64,000 bases of DNA from Trichaptum fuscoviolaceum (Eukaryota; Basidiomycota; Agaricomycetes; Hymenochaetales; Trichaptaceae), in assembly GCA_910574455.1 (NCBI GenBank), contig CAJSYZ010000002.1, forward strand, positions 4,551,671 through 4,615,670, written 5' to 3'. The notes beneath the pieces are model-generated. The model ran no database searches, had not been told where the DNA came from, and saw only the letters and a list, made by a program, of their open reading frames with translations. A program made the translations under genes and the position numbers. Of the stretch, positions 54,156-64,000 are shown in pieces; positions within the stretch are counted from its first letter, which is position 1, and each line of letters begins with the position of its first letter.

Positions 54156-57100
54156 ATGTCGTGGAACTACGCCGAAATCGCTCAGCGTGACCAGATTGCG
54201 GAGCTGAAGAAACAGCTCGCAGTAAATGGTTCGCGGTCATAATATCTGTACTCATGGCATTTCTCACCTCTTACGAACAGAAACGAAACTCGCTGCCTTT
54301 CAAGACCAGCTGTACAAACAATCAGACGAACTCAATGTAACAAAAGAGACACTCAAGGAGACTTTAGACAAGGTGGGGTCGTACCCCTTTCCTTACCATG
54401 CGTATTGTTAATTACCTCCGACAGTTACGAAACGAGGCAGACCATGCACTTGAGCTGCAGGAGAATCTAAGCCGATGTACTAATGAACTGCAGAAGGAGA
54501 AGTTGGCAAGGGAGAACACGGAAAAGACATTACGAGAAGCTCGGGCAGAATTGCAGGAGAAGGCCGCTTCAGTGAAGGAGTCGGAACATTTCCTTGCTCA
54601 GTTGTCGCATACTGCCACGACCAGCCAAACTGAGCACACGAAACTTTTAAACGAGAAAGCGAGGCTCGAGGAGAAAGTCAAGGAACTGATCTTTCAAATC
54701 AGACGGTTGGAGTTATCACCACCTTCAAGCTCTAAACCTATCGCACGACCACGTTCATCTTCGTTGACGAACTTAAAGCTGGCCACGCTCGAGCAAGACC
54801 TTGAGCATATTCGTGCCACAGCTTCAGCCTCTCAGTCGGAGCTTGATTTAACGAAAGCGAAACTATCAAAGGCTCAAGAGGCCTTACTACGGGTCGAGAA
54901 CGAGAAGTTGGTGCTGGAGAGGAAGATGCAGGAAAACGACAGGCAACTTCGGGACTCCATTGACGAAAGGAAAGATCTCGAGCGAGAGGTCGCATTCCTA
55001 CGTGAACACAACGGATCGGAGGAGCGTGAAAACGAGCTACTCACCCGCTTGGAAGAAGAGGAGCAGAAGGTAGCTCTTCTAGAGGCGGAACTCTTCAAGC
55101 TCAGTCAATCGAAAGAAATGAAGCGTAGCCTGGAAAACATGCGCGCTCAGCTGCACCAGGAAGTTGCGAAGAGACAGGCAATTGAGCAACGCGAGTCAGA
55201 TCTAGTTCAGGAGAAAGAGGAGGCTCTGGATGAGCTGTTCGAAATCAGGGAGAACATGCAGGAACTCAAGGAGACACTTGAGCTCCGAAACTTACGCATT
55301 CAAGATCTTGAAAGGCTTGAAAGGTACGTTTGTCTGGCCCGCTCGTCTCACATCTCTCATATGCTAATCTTATGTTCATATCAGCAAACTACTTGAGAGC
55401 CTTGACACTGGGGTCTCGGAGACGCATAACCACTCGTCAGTTGCGCCCGAGATCGAGAAGTCTGTGGAGACAATGCTCGCTGCGATCAATCGTTTACGCC
55501 TAGAACGTGATCAACTTCGAATGGACTTCGACTACCTGCAAATGGAGACACGGTTCCAGATTGAAGCATTGGAGTCACAGTTAGCTCGTCTGCAAGCACG
55601 GAATCAGCAAGAGTGCGCGGAAACCGCAGAAAGACAGGTTGAAACAGAACGACTTCGCCAAGTGCTGAAAGGCGAAAGAGAGAAGAGGAGAAAACTGCAA
55701 GTAGCAGCTTCAGTAATTTCCCTAGTTGCGCAACATATCCACCGAGAGAACGAAGGGGTTCGAAGTGAACTAAAGAGGGTTATTGATTTGCATAATGATG
55801 CATCCTCTCGACTTCAAGAGAACTTATCCGCCCTTCAGTCACAGCTTGGTTCAAAGGAAGAAGAACTTGCTTCTTCATCGCTTACTATTACGAGTCTCGA
55901 AGCCGAACTAGCATCGAAAGCCGAACAACTTACGCAGATGTCTGAATCGACTTCTCTCTTGCTCTCATCCAAGGACACGGAAATCTCACAAATGCAAGAT
56001 CAGCTTTCGATCGCTTCGAAGACTATCGAGAGCGCAGCGAAGGAGAGAGATGCCTTAGAAGTTGAGGCTCGCCGCCTAGAAGCAGAGCTTCGCATCGTGA
56101 GAGAGAAGCTCGAAGAAATGCGTCACAGCTACGATCGCCTCCAAGCAGTGCAAGCTACTGGACTCTCCTCCGATGACACTACGAAAGCTCTACATCAAGA
56201 GATCGAAGAGTGCAATGGCCGTGTCCTTCGTCGAGAACAACAAATTGGCGAACATCAACACGAGATCAAGAGACTCCAAACTAATCTGCGACTTTTGGAA
56301 GAACGGGTAGAAGAACTTGAAAGTGATTTGGAGATGCAGAAAGTGGCTATGTTGGAAGATTGCACGACCACACGGTGTGAGCGAGATGATGCCAAGAGAG
56401 CACTGGAAGTTGCAGAAATCGAAATCGATAGATTGGGTGCATCACTCGCTCGGACGGACGAGCAGATGAATGCATTGCAGCTACGCTTGACATCGTCTCA
56501 ATCAGAGAAAGAAACTTCTGAACTCGCGCGTATCCAAGAACTTGCAGCAATGGTTGGCATCATCGCGGAAAGGGACTGCCGAATCAAAGCCCTCTGTACA
56601 TCCCTATCTGCTGCCAATGCTGAAACTCAAGGAGCTCGCGAGAATATCTCTCATCTTGCATCAGAACTAGAAGCCACCCGAAGTTCTGCGGTCCAGACTG
56701 TGGATGACATCAATGCTCAGAAGCAAGAGACTTTGAAAGTCATCACTGCTGAGCTGGAGAGCAAATCGATCGAAATGCGAAAGCTTTCTGCTGAGCTAGA
56801 GATAGCGAACGCGAAAGAAGTAGATCTATCGCAATCCCTTGAAGCTCAGGAGAGTGAGCTTGGGCGCACCAGAGAGCTTGTTTCGGCACTTGAAAGAGAC
56901 AAAACCGAGCTCCTTGTGAAACTCGAAAGCTTTGAAACCGAAACTGGTCACCTGCTGGAGGAGTCATCGATTCTTCGTTTCACTCTTGAAGAAGAGCGTT
57001 CAAAGCATACACTTGCTATCAAGGATCTTGAACAAGACCTGCGCGCCATTCAGACGACAACTCAAGATGAACTCGGGGAGTCAAAGAAAATCAACGAAGA

Positions 57101-58768
57101 TTTACGGGCACAACTCAAACAAATGGGCGAAAGTCTCCAAAGCGTCGGAATTGAACTCGCGGAATCCAGAACCTTATGCGAAAGATTAGAATCTGACCGC
57201 AAATTAGCTTCATGCGACCAAACGCAAGAAATCGCGGAGCTACAAGACCAGCTTCGCAAACTCATGAAGGAGGTAAACGGTCTACAGCATTCCCTTCAAG
57301 AAGAGATGGATGGCAGACAGAAAGATCGGGATCTTCACGTCCTCGAGCTCCGAGCTGAAATCGAAAGGCATGATTCTGCTGTTGCGACAGAGACAGAACT
57401 CCGTGCCGATCTGGAGAAATACAAGGCGGAGTTGACGGGTCTGCAACATAGCCTTGATGAGCTCAACGATGTCAAAGAGACTATGCAGGCAGAAATAGAC
57501 AATCTGTCCGCCGAATGTCATCGAGCGAAACTTCAGAATCAATGTCTGGAAAAACAAGTTATGTCAAACGAGAAGGAGTTATCCGCCTTAACCGACGAAA
57601 TTGCTACTAGTCGCCAGACTCTTTCCCAGTCAGAAAAGGATTGCCGAGCGGCGCAAATGAAGTTGGTGTTATCCAGTCAACAGCACGATCAATCTATTTC
57701 GTCGCTCCGCTCACAGCTTAAGCTGCACGAGAAAGATAGCGAAATGGTGCTTGAGTTACAGGAGGCTGTTGCCGGATTGAAGGAGCAAATAGGCGAAATG
57801 GATGAGCTTTTAAGGGCAAAGTGCACCGAAATCGAAGAAAACGACGATAAGTTTATAGAGTGCGTACCCCACAGTTCCCATATTTCTTGTTTTCTGATTG
57901 GGCTTTCAGGTTGCTTAAAGAGAAGAAGAAAATGACTAGCAAGATTGAGTCTCTCACTCGCAAGAACCAGAGTCTACGTAAGAAATTAGAAGTTGCAGAG
58001 GCAGCTCCGAAGATGCCTAATTCCATGGTACAACCCTCTCCATCATCTTTCCCGAACGCAGAAGCGACAACCCCTCCGACTACGGAATCGCCAGTAGAAT
58101 CTCTTGCATTCACAAAACCTATCTACTCTACGTTGCCCACTCCTGCACGTGCAAAAACACCCGAAGGATCCAGAGCAGTGTCTACCCCCTTCACGTCCGC
58201 TCGCAGACAAAGTGTTGCAACAACCCCGACCAATCAGCCTAATCAAAAAGATGCCCTCGCAACGACTAGTACGATAGGGAAAAAACGACCCTTGCCAGAG
58301 GACTCAAATCCGAGCAATGTACCAGTAACTGCGATAATCTGCGAAGAACCCTACCGTTCAAAGGGTAATATGTCCACACCTCCTATGCCGTCATCATCAT
58401 CTATGCCATCTATGCCGTCTATGCCTTCCATCTCAACCAACTCCAACAACACCGACCCTCTCACCCCGCGTGCACGCCGGCCGCTGCAGACACTCCGCTC
58501 CGGCTTTACTCCCAATCGTGGACAGGGCAATGTTCTGCGACCGAATTTGAGCCAGCCTTCGCCTGTTCGCAAAACAGCAACTCAAGCCTTACATATTGCA
58601 ACAGCGATCACAGAAATGACAAATAGCCCTGCTACTAAGCGGGTCTTCAGTGCAGCTCCTCCGAACTTGAGTCAGAAACCTCCTTCAAGAGGATGGTTGG
58701 GTAAAATTCGTGGAGGAAATCCTTTGTTAAGAACACGTCAGCAACCTAGCACAGAAGAGCTCATTTAG
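54156..58768 (+). CDS. Long coiled-coil protein of unknown function
   Basis: About 1,430 aa from the ATG at 54156 (MSWNYAEIAQRDQIAELKKQLA). Six or so exons with introns of 50-70 nt near 54240, 54380, 55330 and 57865. From about residue 20 to 1,200 it is almost unbroken heptad-rich coiled coil (Glu/Leu/Lys/Gln), as in myosin tails, golgins and kinetochore/spindle-pole scaffolds. The last 280 residues switch to a disordered basic Ser/Thr/Pro-rich tail with an MPS-type short repeat (SSMPSMPSMPSIS, near 58390-58430), several SP/TP sites (possible CDK sites) and a basic end (TATQALHIATAITEM, RGWLGKIRGG). No motor or catalytic domain. A structural or tethering role is likely, but I cannot name a family. 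Confidence 0.75.
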
Positions 58769-59031
58769 TCTTCTCTCCTCTTTGTATCACAGTTTACATA
58801 CCTCGCATTGCTTGCCATGTATCTTTAGTTGCAATAATTTATTGATTGATTCTCGTCGTTTCGTGCGACATCACTGGCATGTCTGTCTAAGAAGAATGGA
58901 CTCCGGACACTCGGGCTTCCAAACAAGGCGAACTCCTAGTACTACAATTAGCGTCACCGCTTTTTGCCAAGTCATCATGATCGTAAGTCCGAAGGTAAGT
59001 AACCTTCGTACCTCAACCTTGACAGTAACTC

Positions 59032-62000
59032 ATGGAATCGGTTTTCAGAGGAAAAGACTCATATATCGATTTCTCTTATGATCTGCGTGACAAAAGGGAC
59101 TGGAAGACAGCGACTATACGAGAGGTAGAATACCTTTCCGATGTTAGTGCATTTGCAGTTGAGGCAACAAACGGGCTCATAGCAATAGGTCAGTCGATAC
59201 ATGATCCACAGAAGGAAGATGCAAACCTTCGTACTAATAAAACATACCTTTGGTCTCCACTGCAAAGGCACCAAACATGGAAAGATTCTTGTTTTCGGCG
59301 CAGCCCCAGTTGGCACAATTCTCAGGATATCGAGAGGAGCTTCAGTAAAATTTCTACAATTTGCAGCTCTTGTCTTCAAGCTCTTGTGCATCGGTACTCA
59401 CCTCTAAACCGACAATCGTACTCCTACTGACAATGTCGTAGATGATCGGGGAATGCTGCATGTATGGGATTTGGGCCAACTCGGCCGGCCCAAGTTTGTC
59501 ACATCTGAATCATATCAAGAGCAGGCCTGGTATACTTCTTGACTCTCATTAACTGATACAAAGGATGCTCACAAATAATGAAGCGCTCTGAGAACATCGC
59601 CATCCCATAGCCATGTAATCTGCTATGCCATAAATAAAACCGAAGACGACTCTGACGAGACCGTCTAGGCATTTATAGGCTTGCAACGGAGTGCCATATT
59701 CACCTACGACATTCTGTGCCTGCATCGCTCTCCCTACGTGATTCCAGATGCATGGACTATGCATGAACAAGATGCGTTGAGACACGGAATGCTTATGACT
59801 CCCATGTCAAACGCGTGAGTCTGTAACACATCTTCTTACGGCTCGGGGCTGAAACTCAATGATTCTCAAGAGCGGAAATTATGGACATTGTCCTCCATCC
59901 AAGGGATCTTAACATTGTCTTTGTCGCATACGCAGGTTACTTGCTATGATCGTTTTGCCCTAATGCCTCTAACTGCCTTAACCCTAATACAGGTGGTGTT
60001 GCTCTTTTCGATCTGGTAAGATATCTTTGAAATGGATCCAGGATTTGCATGCCTCACCTACACTCGTCATAGGCCGAGCGTCGGGCTCTGCGCCATTACT
60101 CGTTGATTATTCCTCCGGGTGCTCCTGGAGCTGTGGGTTACAATGATAAGGTAAGTTTCATATCTGACCAGGAGCTGTTGACTTCATATTTTTATAGGAT
60201 ATTCTTCAACCACGTCGTCCGCCTTTGAGTGCCTTATCCATACATTCATCTGGGCAATTATTTGCTACAGGACATATCGATGGCACCATCGCCTTCTGGG
60301 CGGTTGATGATGAAGACAGACCACTGATGGTCCGTACCGTGGATAAAATTGACATCAACTATCCGGATGCTGAAGAGCTAGACAAAGCCCTGTCTGGGGA
60401 AAGCATTTCATCTGGAGAAGAATATATACAGCTTGAACCGATATTCAAACTTTCCTGGGGTAGTTTTGGTTTACAAGCCTTAAAAGACCCATACAATGCC
60501 TGCTCAACGCTCACTGTTTTGGGTGGCACGGTACCCGGTACCGAAGCGGGCGCCTCAACTATCAAGATACCACCTGCCATTCTTCCAACTCCATCAACTC
60601 CCTCCCGCGAAGCTCTACACCCGGATGTTCGCAAGGTGCTCACGGGAGCGCTGTCATCAACAGATGTTTACGTGTATAAACTCTCCGGAACCGCCGTTGA
60701 CTTTGAGATGGTGTCAAAGGATAGCCCGCATTTCGGCGGCAGCTTCAATCCGTACGCCATGCTCGTCTTGACAGACTCTCCATCAGGATTGCGTACTCTG
60801 GAGGCAAAGGAATTTCCGCCTCCTGAATTTGCAATCTCTCCCGCACCTACTCCCTCCACGTCCAGCCAGGGGTCCACTGATCCGCTGGACAAGGACCTCG
60901 CATCCACCTTGAAATCACTGAAGTTAACAAGTGATCCTAAGGACCTCACTTATTCTCTACCTACTGCTACCTGGTCGGGAATGAATTCGATTTGTGACGG
61001 AGATATTGTTCGGTTGGAAAAAGAACAATACGAACAGCTCCTTCAAAGCAGAATCCTAGATGATGATAATAATAAGGATAGCATTGGAAGAGGCGGAATA
61101 GCATGGGTAGACTACGGCGATGATGATCAGGCCGGAGACCTCATGTTCACTAAACGTCAAGCTCACCGTTTCCTTGTGACACAACACAGGGACCTATCCG
61201 TCCGATTTCAGGATATCTCGGCCCAATTGCTCATTGGTACCGCTTCCTCGCCACTCACAACGCCTTTCCCAGATCCAATACACCAGCTCACCATCTCGCT
61301 GTTGGACGTCCTTTCCGATCCACATGTGGCAATGACGAGCGGCATACACTTGGAGCAAACAGAAATTCAATCTGTGCAGTTGACCTCCGAATCAACGGAG
61401 TGTTTGGTTATTTTGCGATCGGGGCATGCCCTTGTGTTTGCTTATGATGTTAGGGCAAGGAAGCCTTCCACCTTTGTTGATGACGGAAACGATATTATTC
61501 GTCTCGGTCACATAGCTGCGAAGGCAGGCTCTTTCCATCCTATTTTGATGGTGAGTGGGGTATTTGGCCGAGCCACAGCTAGTGAGATGTCAAACATTGG
61601 TAAGTTTCTTCTTGTTTACGGAAACGTCTGCACTACTAAATCCCTTTTTGTCCAGGTTTTCTATCAATCGCTTATTCTACTGGGACGTTGGTCATTATCG
61701 ACATGAGGGGTCCAGAGCTTATTTATCAATTTGATCCTGACGCAAAGTCTCAGAAACGAATTTCCGTCGCACTTCATTTGAATGAGTCAACTGATGAAAA
61801 ACGAATCGTGTCTCTGAAATGGCTAGTCTCTGGCTATAGTGAAGGTGCGTATCTCTGCATATTCGTCGTTTATTATGGCTAGATTAAATTGTTATCGTCT
61901 GGCAGACGAAACACCTCGAGTCAGACTTCTCGCTTGCCATCGATCGGGTACTGTCCGGGCATTCACCTTGGTTCAATCGAGTAGTCGAACTTGGTCGGTC

Positions 62001-63227
62001 GCTGAAGATATTCAAAAACTTGATGGTTCCGAACATCCGCTCCCTCGTGGAACTTTTGTGATCGGCGCAAGAAACGGAGCAAGTAGAGCCGCAACGCGTC
62101 AGACGTTCAGCGAGGCGCTTCAGGGCCGTACTAATTCTCCGCGGTCGAAGGATGAAAAGGGAATCCATTGCTTTTGGATCTCGGCGGGTGAAAAGAGCGT
62201 CAAGTGTACTGCAAACTTTACTGGAAACAGGGTTGGAAAGACTGAGTGGGGGAAGGGCAGGAAGGTGGAGTGCGTTGAAGTCATCAATCGTTCTGGTAAG
62301 TTTATTCGAACATCCTTTAGTTTCGGAGTTGAGTTGTTTCCCCAGGTGCGCAAGCGCTCGTTGCAGTCATGGACACAAGAGAAGTTTTAGTGTATACGCT
62401 TCCAGCTCTGGACCTTCTACATTCCTTTCAGCTTCCGAAGCAGCCAAACTCGTACGTCTGACTGATCTAAATCTGAATATACTACTTCCGCATTTCGGCT
62501 GACTTATCTTGCGACTCCACAGTGCAATCAGTCTCGACGACACAGGTGACTATGTCGACTGGACATTCGACGAAAATATGGAGAGCGTTTGCAGGGCAAC
62601 TCTTGGGACACTCTTTGCTATCCGACGAGTGTATGACGAGCCTGTTATTGATTATACGGCCGGACGGCGCGCACCTCCTGCAATGCCTCAGCCTGTGCCA
62701 CTCGCTCCCATCAGTTACCTTGGGTCATGGTTCAACTTCAAAAAGAGCATCACCGGTGATGCACTTGATGCTATGCGTAAGTAGACTAAAAAGTTCAATA
62801 GAAGGCTTACAAATTCATCTGCTAAACAATTACTATGTAGTCGCCGGGCCAAATCGTCCGGTACCGAAAGAAGCAACGACGTCATCCATCGTGAATGGAC
62901 AATGGCAGAGTCAGCTGCAATCCCGTGCACAGGCTCTGGCGAATCAGGCGTCGAAAACGGGTGCTTCTCTCTATAATAATCTTACTTCTGCTGTGGGAGA
63001 AAGAGGGTAAGGACGAAACTACTGGGACGAGACTAGTATATTTACCATCATATAGGGAGATGCTCTCTGGGCTAGAGGAAAGCTTCCGATCTTTAGGAGA
63101 TGGTGGGAGGAAAATGATGTTTGAGGTTAGCATGGACCTGACTCTAGTGTTATGATGCTGACCAGCTGCGCAGGCGAAGAAACTTGCCACTGAGCAAACG
63201 GGGAAGAGGTGGCTAGGACTTGGATAA
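59032..63227 (+). CDS. Lethal giant larvae / Sro7-family exocytosis regulator
   Basis: WD40 double-propeller protein that binds the plasma-membrane t-SNARE and Rab/myosin V to control polarised secretion. Start at ATG 59032 (MESVFRGKDSYIDFSYDLRDKRDWK); the acceptor-like TTTCAG right behind it leaves an earlier first exon possible. Pieces in order: FAVEATNGLIAIG then TKHGKILVFGAAPVG; ASVKFLQFAAL; DDRGMLHVWDLGQLG; TSPSHSH spliced over a 54-nt intron to AFIGLQRSAIFTYDILCLHRSPYVIPDAW; RRPPLSALSIHSSGQLFATGHIDGTIAFWAV; then HRFLVTQHRDLSVRFQDISAQLL and ESTECLVILRSGHALVFAYD. The C-terminus ends AKKLATEQTGKRWLGLG at 63227. More than ten short introns. An intron-free reading of 59570-59810 would meet a stop, resolved by the 54-nt intron. 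Confidence 0.88.
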
Positions 63228-63353
63228 GATTCTATATTTATCGGCCTGCGTAATTTAGAATTGCGATATATGACATCGTGTGGTTCTTCATGCTGTATAA
63301 GCTGTTTGCTATATTCAAAGGCGTTTGTAGCACAGACAGCTATCGATGATTTC

Positions 63354-64000
63354 TCATTCCGAACTCGGGTCTGGTGGTCCAAGTCCCATTCCCGTGACGA
63401 AGTTATCACGTTCGATTTGTCGCATGAACTCGACTATTTCTCCCACCTTTTCGAATTCGATCCAACGTCTCTCCAAAGCGTGTCTGCTAGACTTGATATA
63501 TAGCCTTCCATAGCGACTTTCTAATGGCTCGATGAACCTGAGGCGCAGTGCCAGCCACTGCATTGCCTTGACATTGTCTACGAATTCTTCCACATCTGAT
63601 TGATTGCCTTCGCAGTATATGCAACCCGGATAGCCAACCTTCGCGAAACCATGTATCGAAAGATCGGAGGCCCATTTCTGCATGTTTCGACGCTTGGTGG
63701 GGGAGACCAGGTGATGAGAGGTGAACAAGGCATGATAAATGGGCTCAGCACTCGACCTCGATGACGACGAAATATCTGCGGCAAGAATTGTATTTGAAAG
63801 GCGCGACTTGGCCTTCTCGTGTAGAAGAGGAAGTATAGTTGAGGAAACAAGGTTAAACACGGGATATCTAGCAGAAATATAGGTTAGTGCATCGTCAGAT
63901 AAAGAACGGACGGCCCAACAAAGCGCCGAAGTAATATATATTACTCAGTATCTGCTCCTTGTAAATCCACCTGCGCGTCCTTTATCACCCGCTGCAGCTC
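63354..64000 (-). CDS. RWD domain-containing protein 2-like (5' part outside window)
   Basis: C-terminal part of an RWDD2-type protein. Visible: ELQRVIKDAQVDLQGADTE, then an intron (GTAATA...CTGCTAG with CACTAAC branch-like site, about 63864-63942), then YPVFNLVSSTILPLLHEKAKSRL. The DUF1115/Prp3-C-like domain follows: YHALFTSHHLVSPTKRRNMQKWASDLSIHGFAKVGYPGCIYCEG...VDNVKAMQWLALRLR. The N-terminal RWD fold lies beyond the right edge. Function of the family is poorly known; RWD folds mediate protein-protein contacts. It converges with the Lgl-like gene, with 126 bp between stops. Confidence 0.8.

Noticed and set aside
59597..59673. Apparent stop codon inside the Lgl-like gene as a sign of a pseudogene
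   Set aside because: A 54-nt GT-AG intron removes it and restores the conserved SPSHSH-AFIGLQ reading.
62882..63409. 175-codon minus-strand frame
   Set aside because: It is antisense to the clearly coding 3' end of the Lgl-like gene and overlaps the RWDD2-like stop in another frame.

Overview
The window is nuclear DNA of a filamentous basidiomycete, most likely an agaricomycete. The evidence is many 47-60 nt GT-AG introns, chromodomain Ty3/gypsy retrotransposons, a fungal cell-wall alpha-1,3-glucan synthase relic, a fungal-type eL28 gene and densely packed housekeeping genes. Species cannot be named. No rRNA, tRNA or CRISPR array was recognised.

Region 1 (1-13565) is a retrotransposon cluster. 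Two related Ty3/gypsy chromoviruses lie in the same (minus) orientation. Element 1 (1-5974) is cut by the window edge and has a broken pol. Element 2 (6832-13560) is complete, with 829-bp LTRs that look identical and a 5-bp target duplication GTGAG. Both carry an 11-nt sequence in the LTR that is exactly complementary to the primer-binding position just downstream of the LTR. A TATA-like box lies 32 nt before that match. This is the arrangement known from self-priming Tf1/sushi elements.

Region 2 (13.6-17 kb) is repeat-rich and holds a decayed alpha-1,3-glucan synthase gene. Region 3 (17.9-31 kb) holds a Nup96 nucleoporin, a homeodomain regulator, a lysine-methyltransferase-like protein, a 2.7-kb gene-poor stretch, RuvB-like 2 (RVB2), mitochondrial ribosomal protein uL2m and a Gon7-like KEOPS subunit.

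Region 4 (31.4-36 kb) has a small secreted protein, a pyruvate kinase pseudogene and a 729-bp DNA transposon with terminal inverted repeats and a 9-bp direct repeat at its borders. Region 5 (36-43.2 kb) is a translation and RNA-processing cluster: eL28, a Trf4/Cid14-type poly(A) polymerase, uS4, eL21 and an SCI1-like nuclear protein. Region 6 (44-47.8 kb) is a tandem duplication of a small secreted protein gene with its promoter. Region 7 (48.4-64 kb) carries an O-fucosyltransferase-like type II membrane protein, a FYVE/PH RhoGEF, a long coiled-coil protein, an Lgl/Sro7 exocytosis regulator and an RWDD2-type protein that runs off the right edge.

Positions of exons were read by eye from GT/AG borders and reading frame. 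Where a start is uncertain the entry says so. Several genes share short divergent promoters (RVB2/uL2m, uS4/eL21), and many neighbours converge within 130-260 bp.
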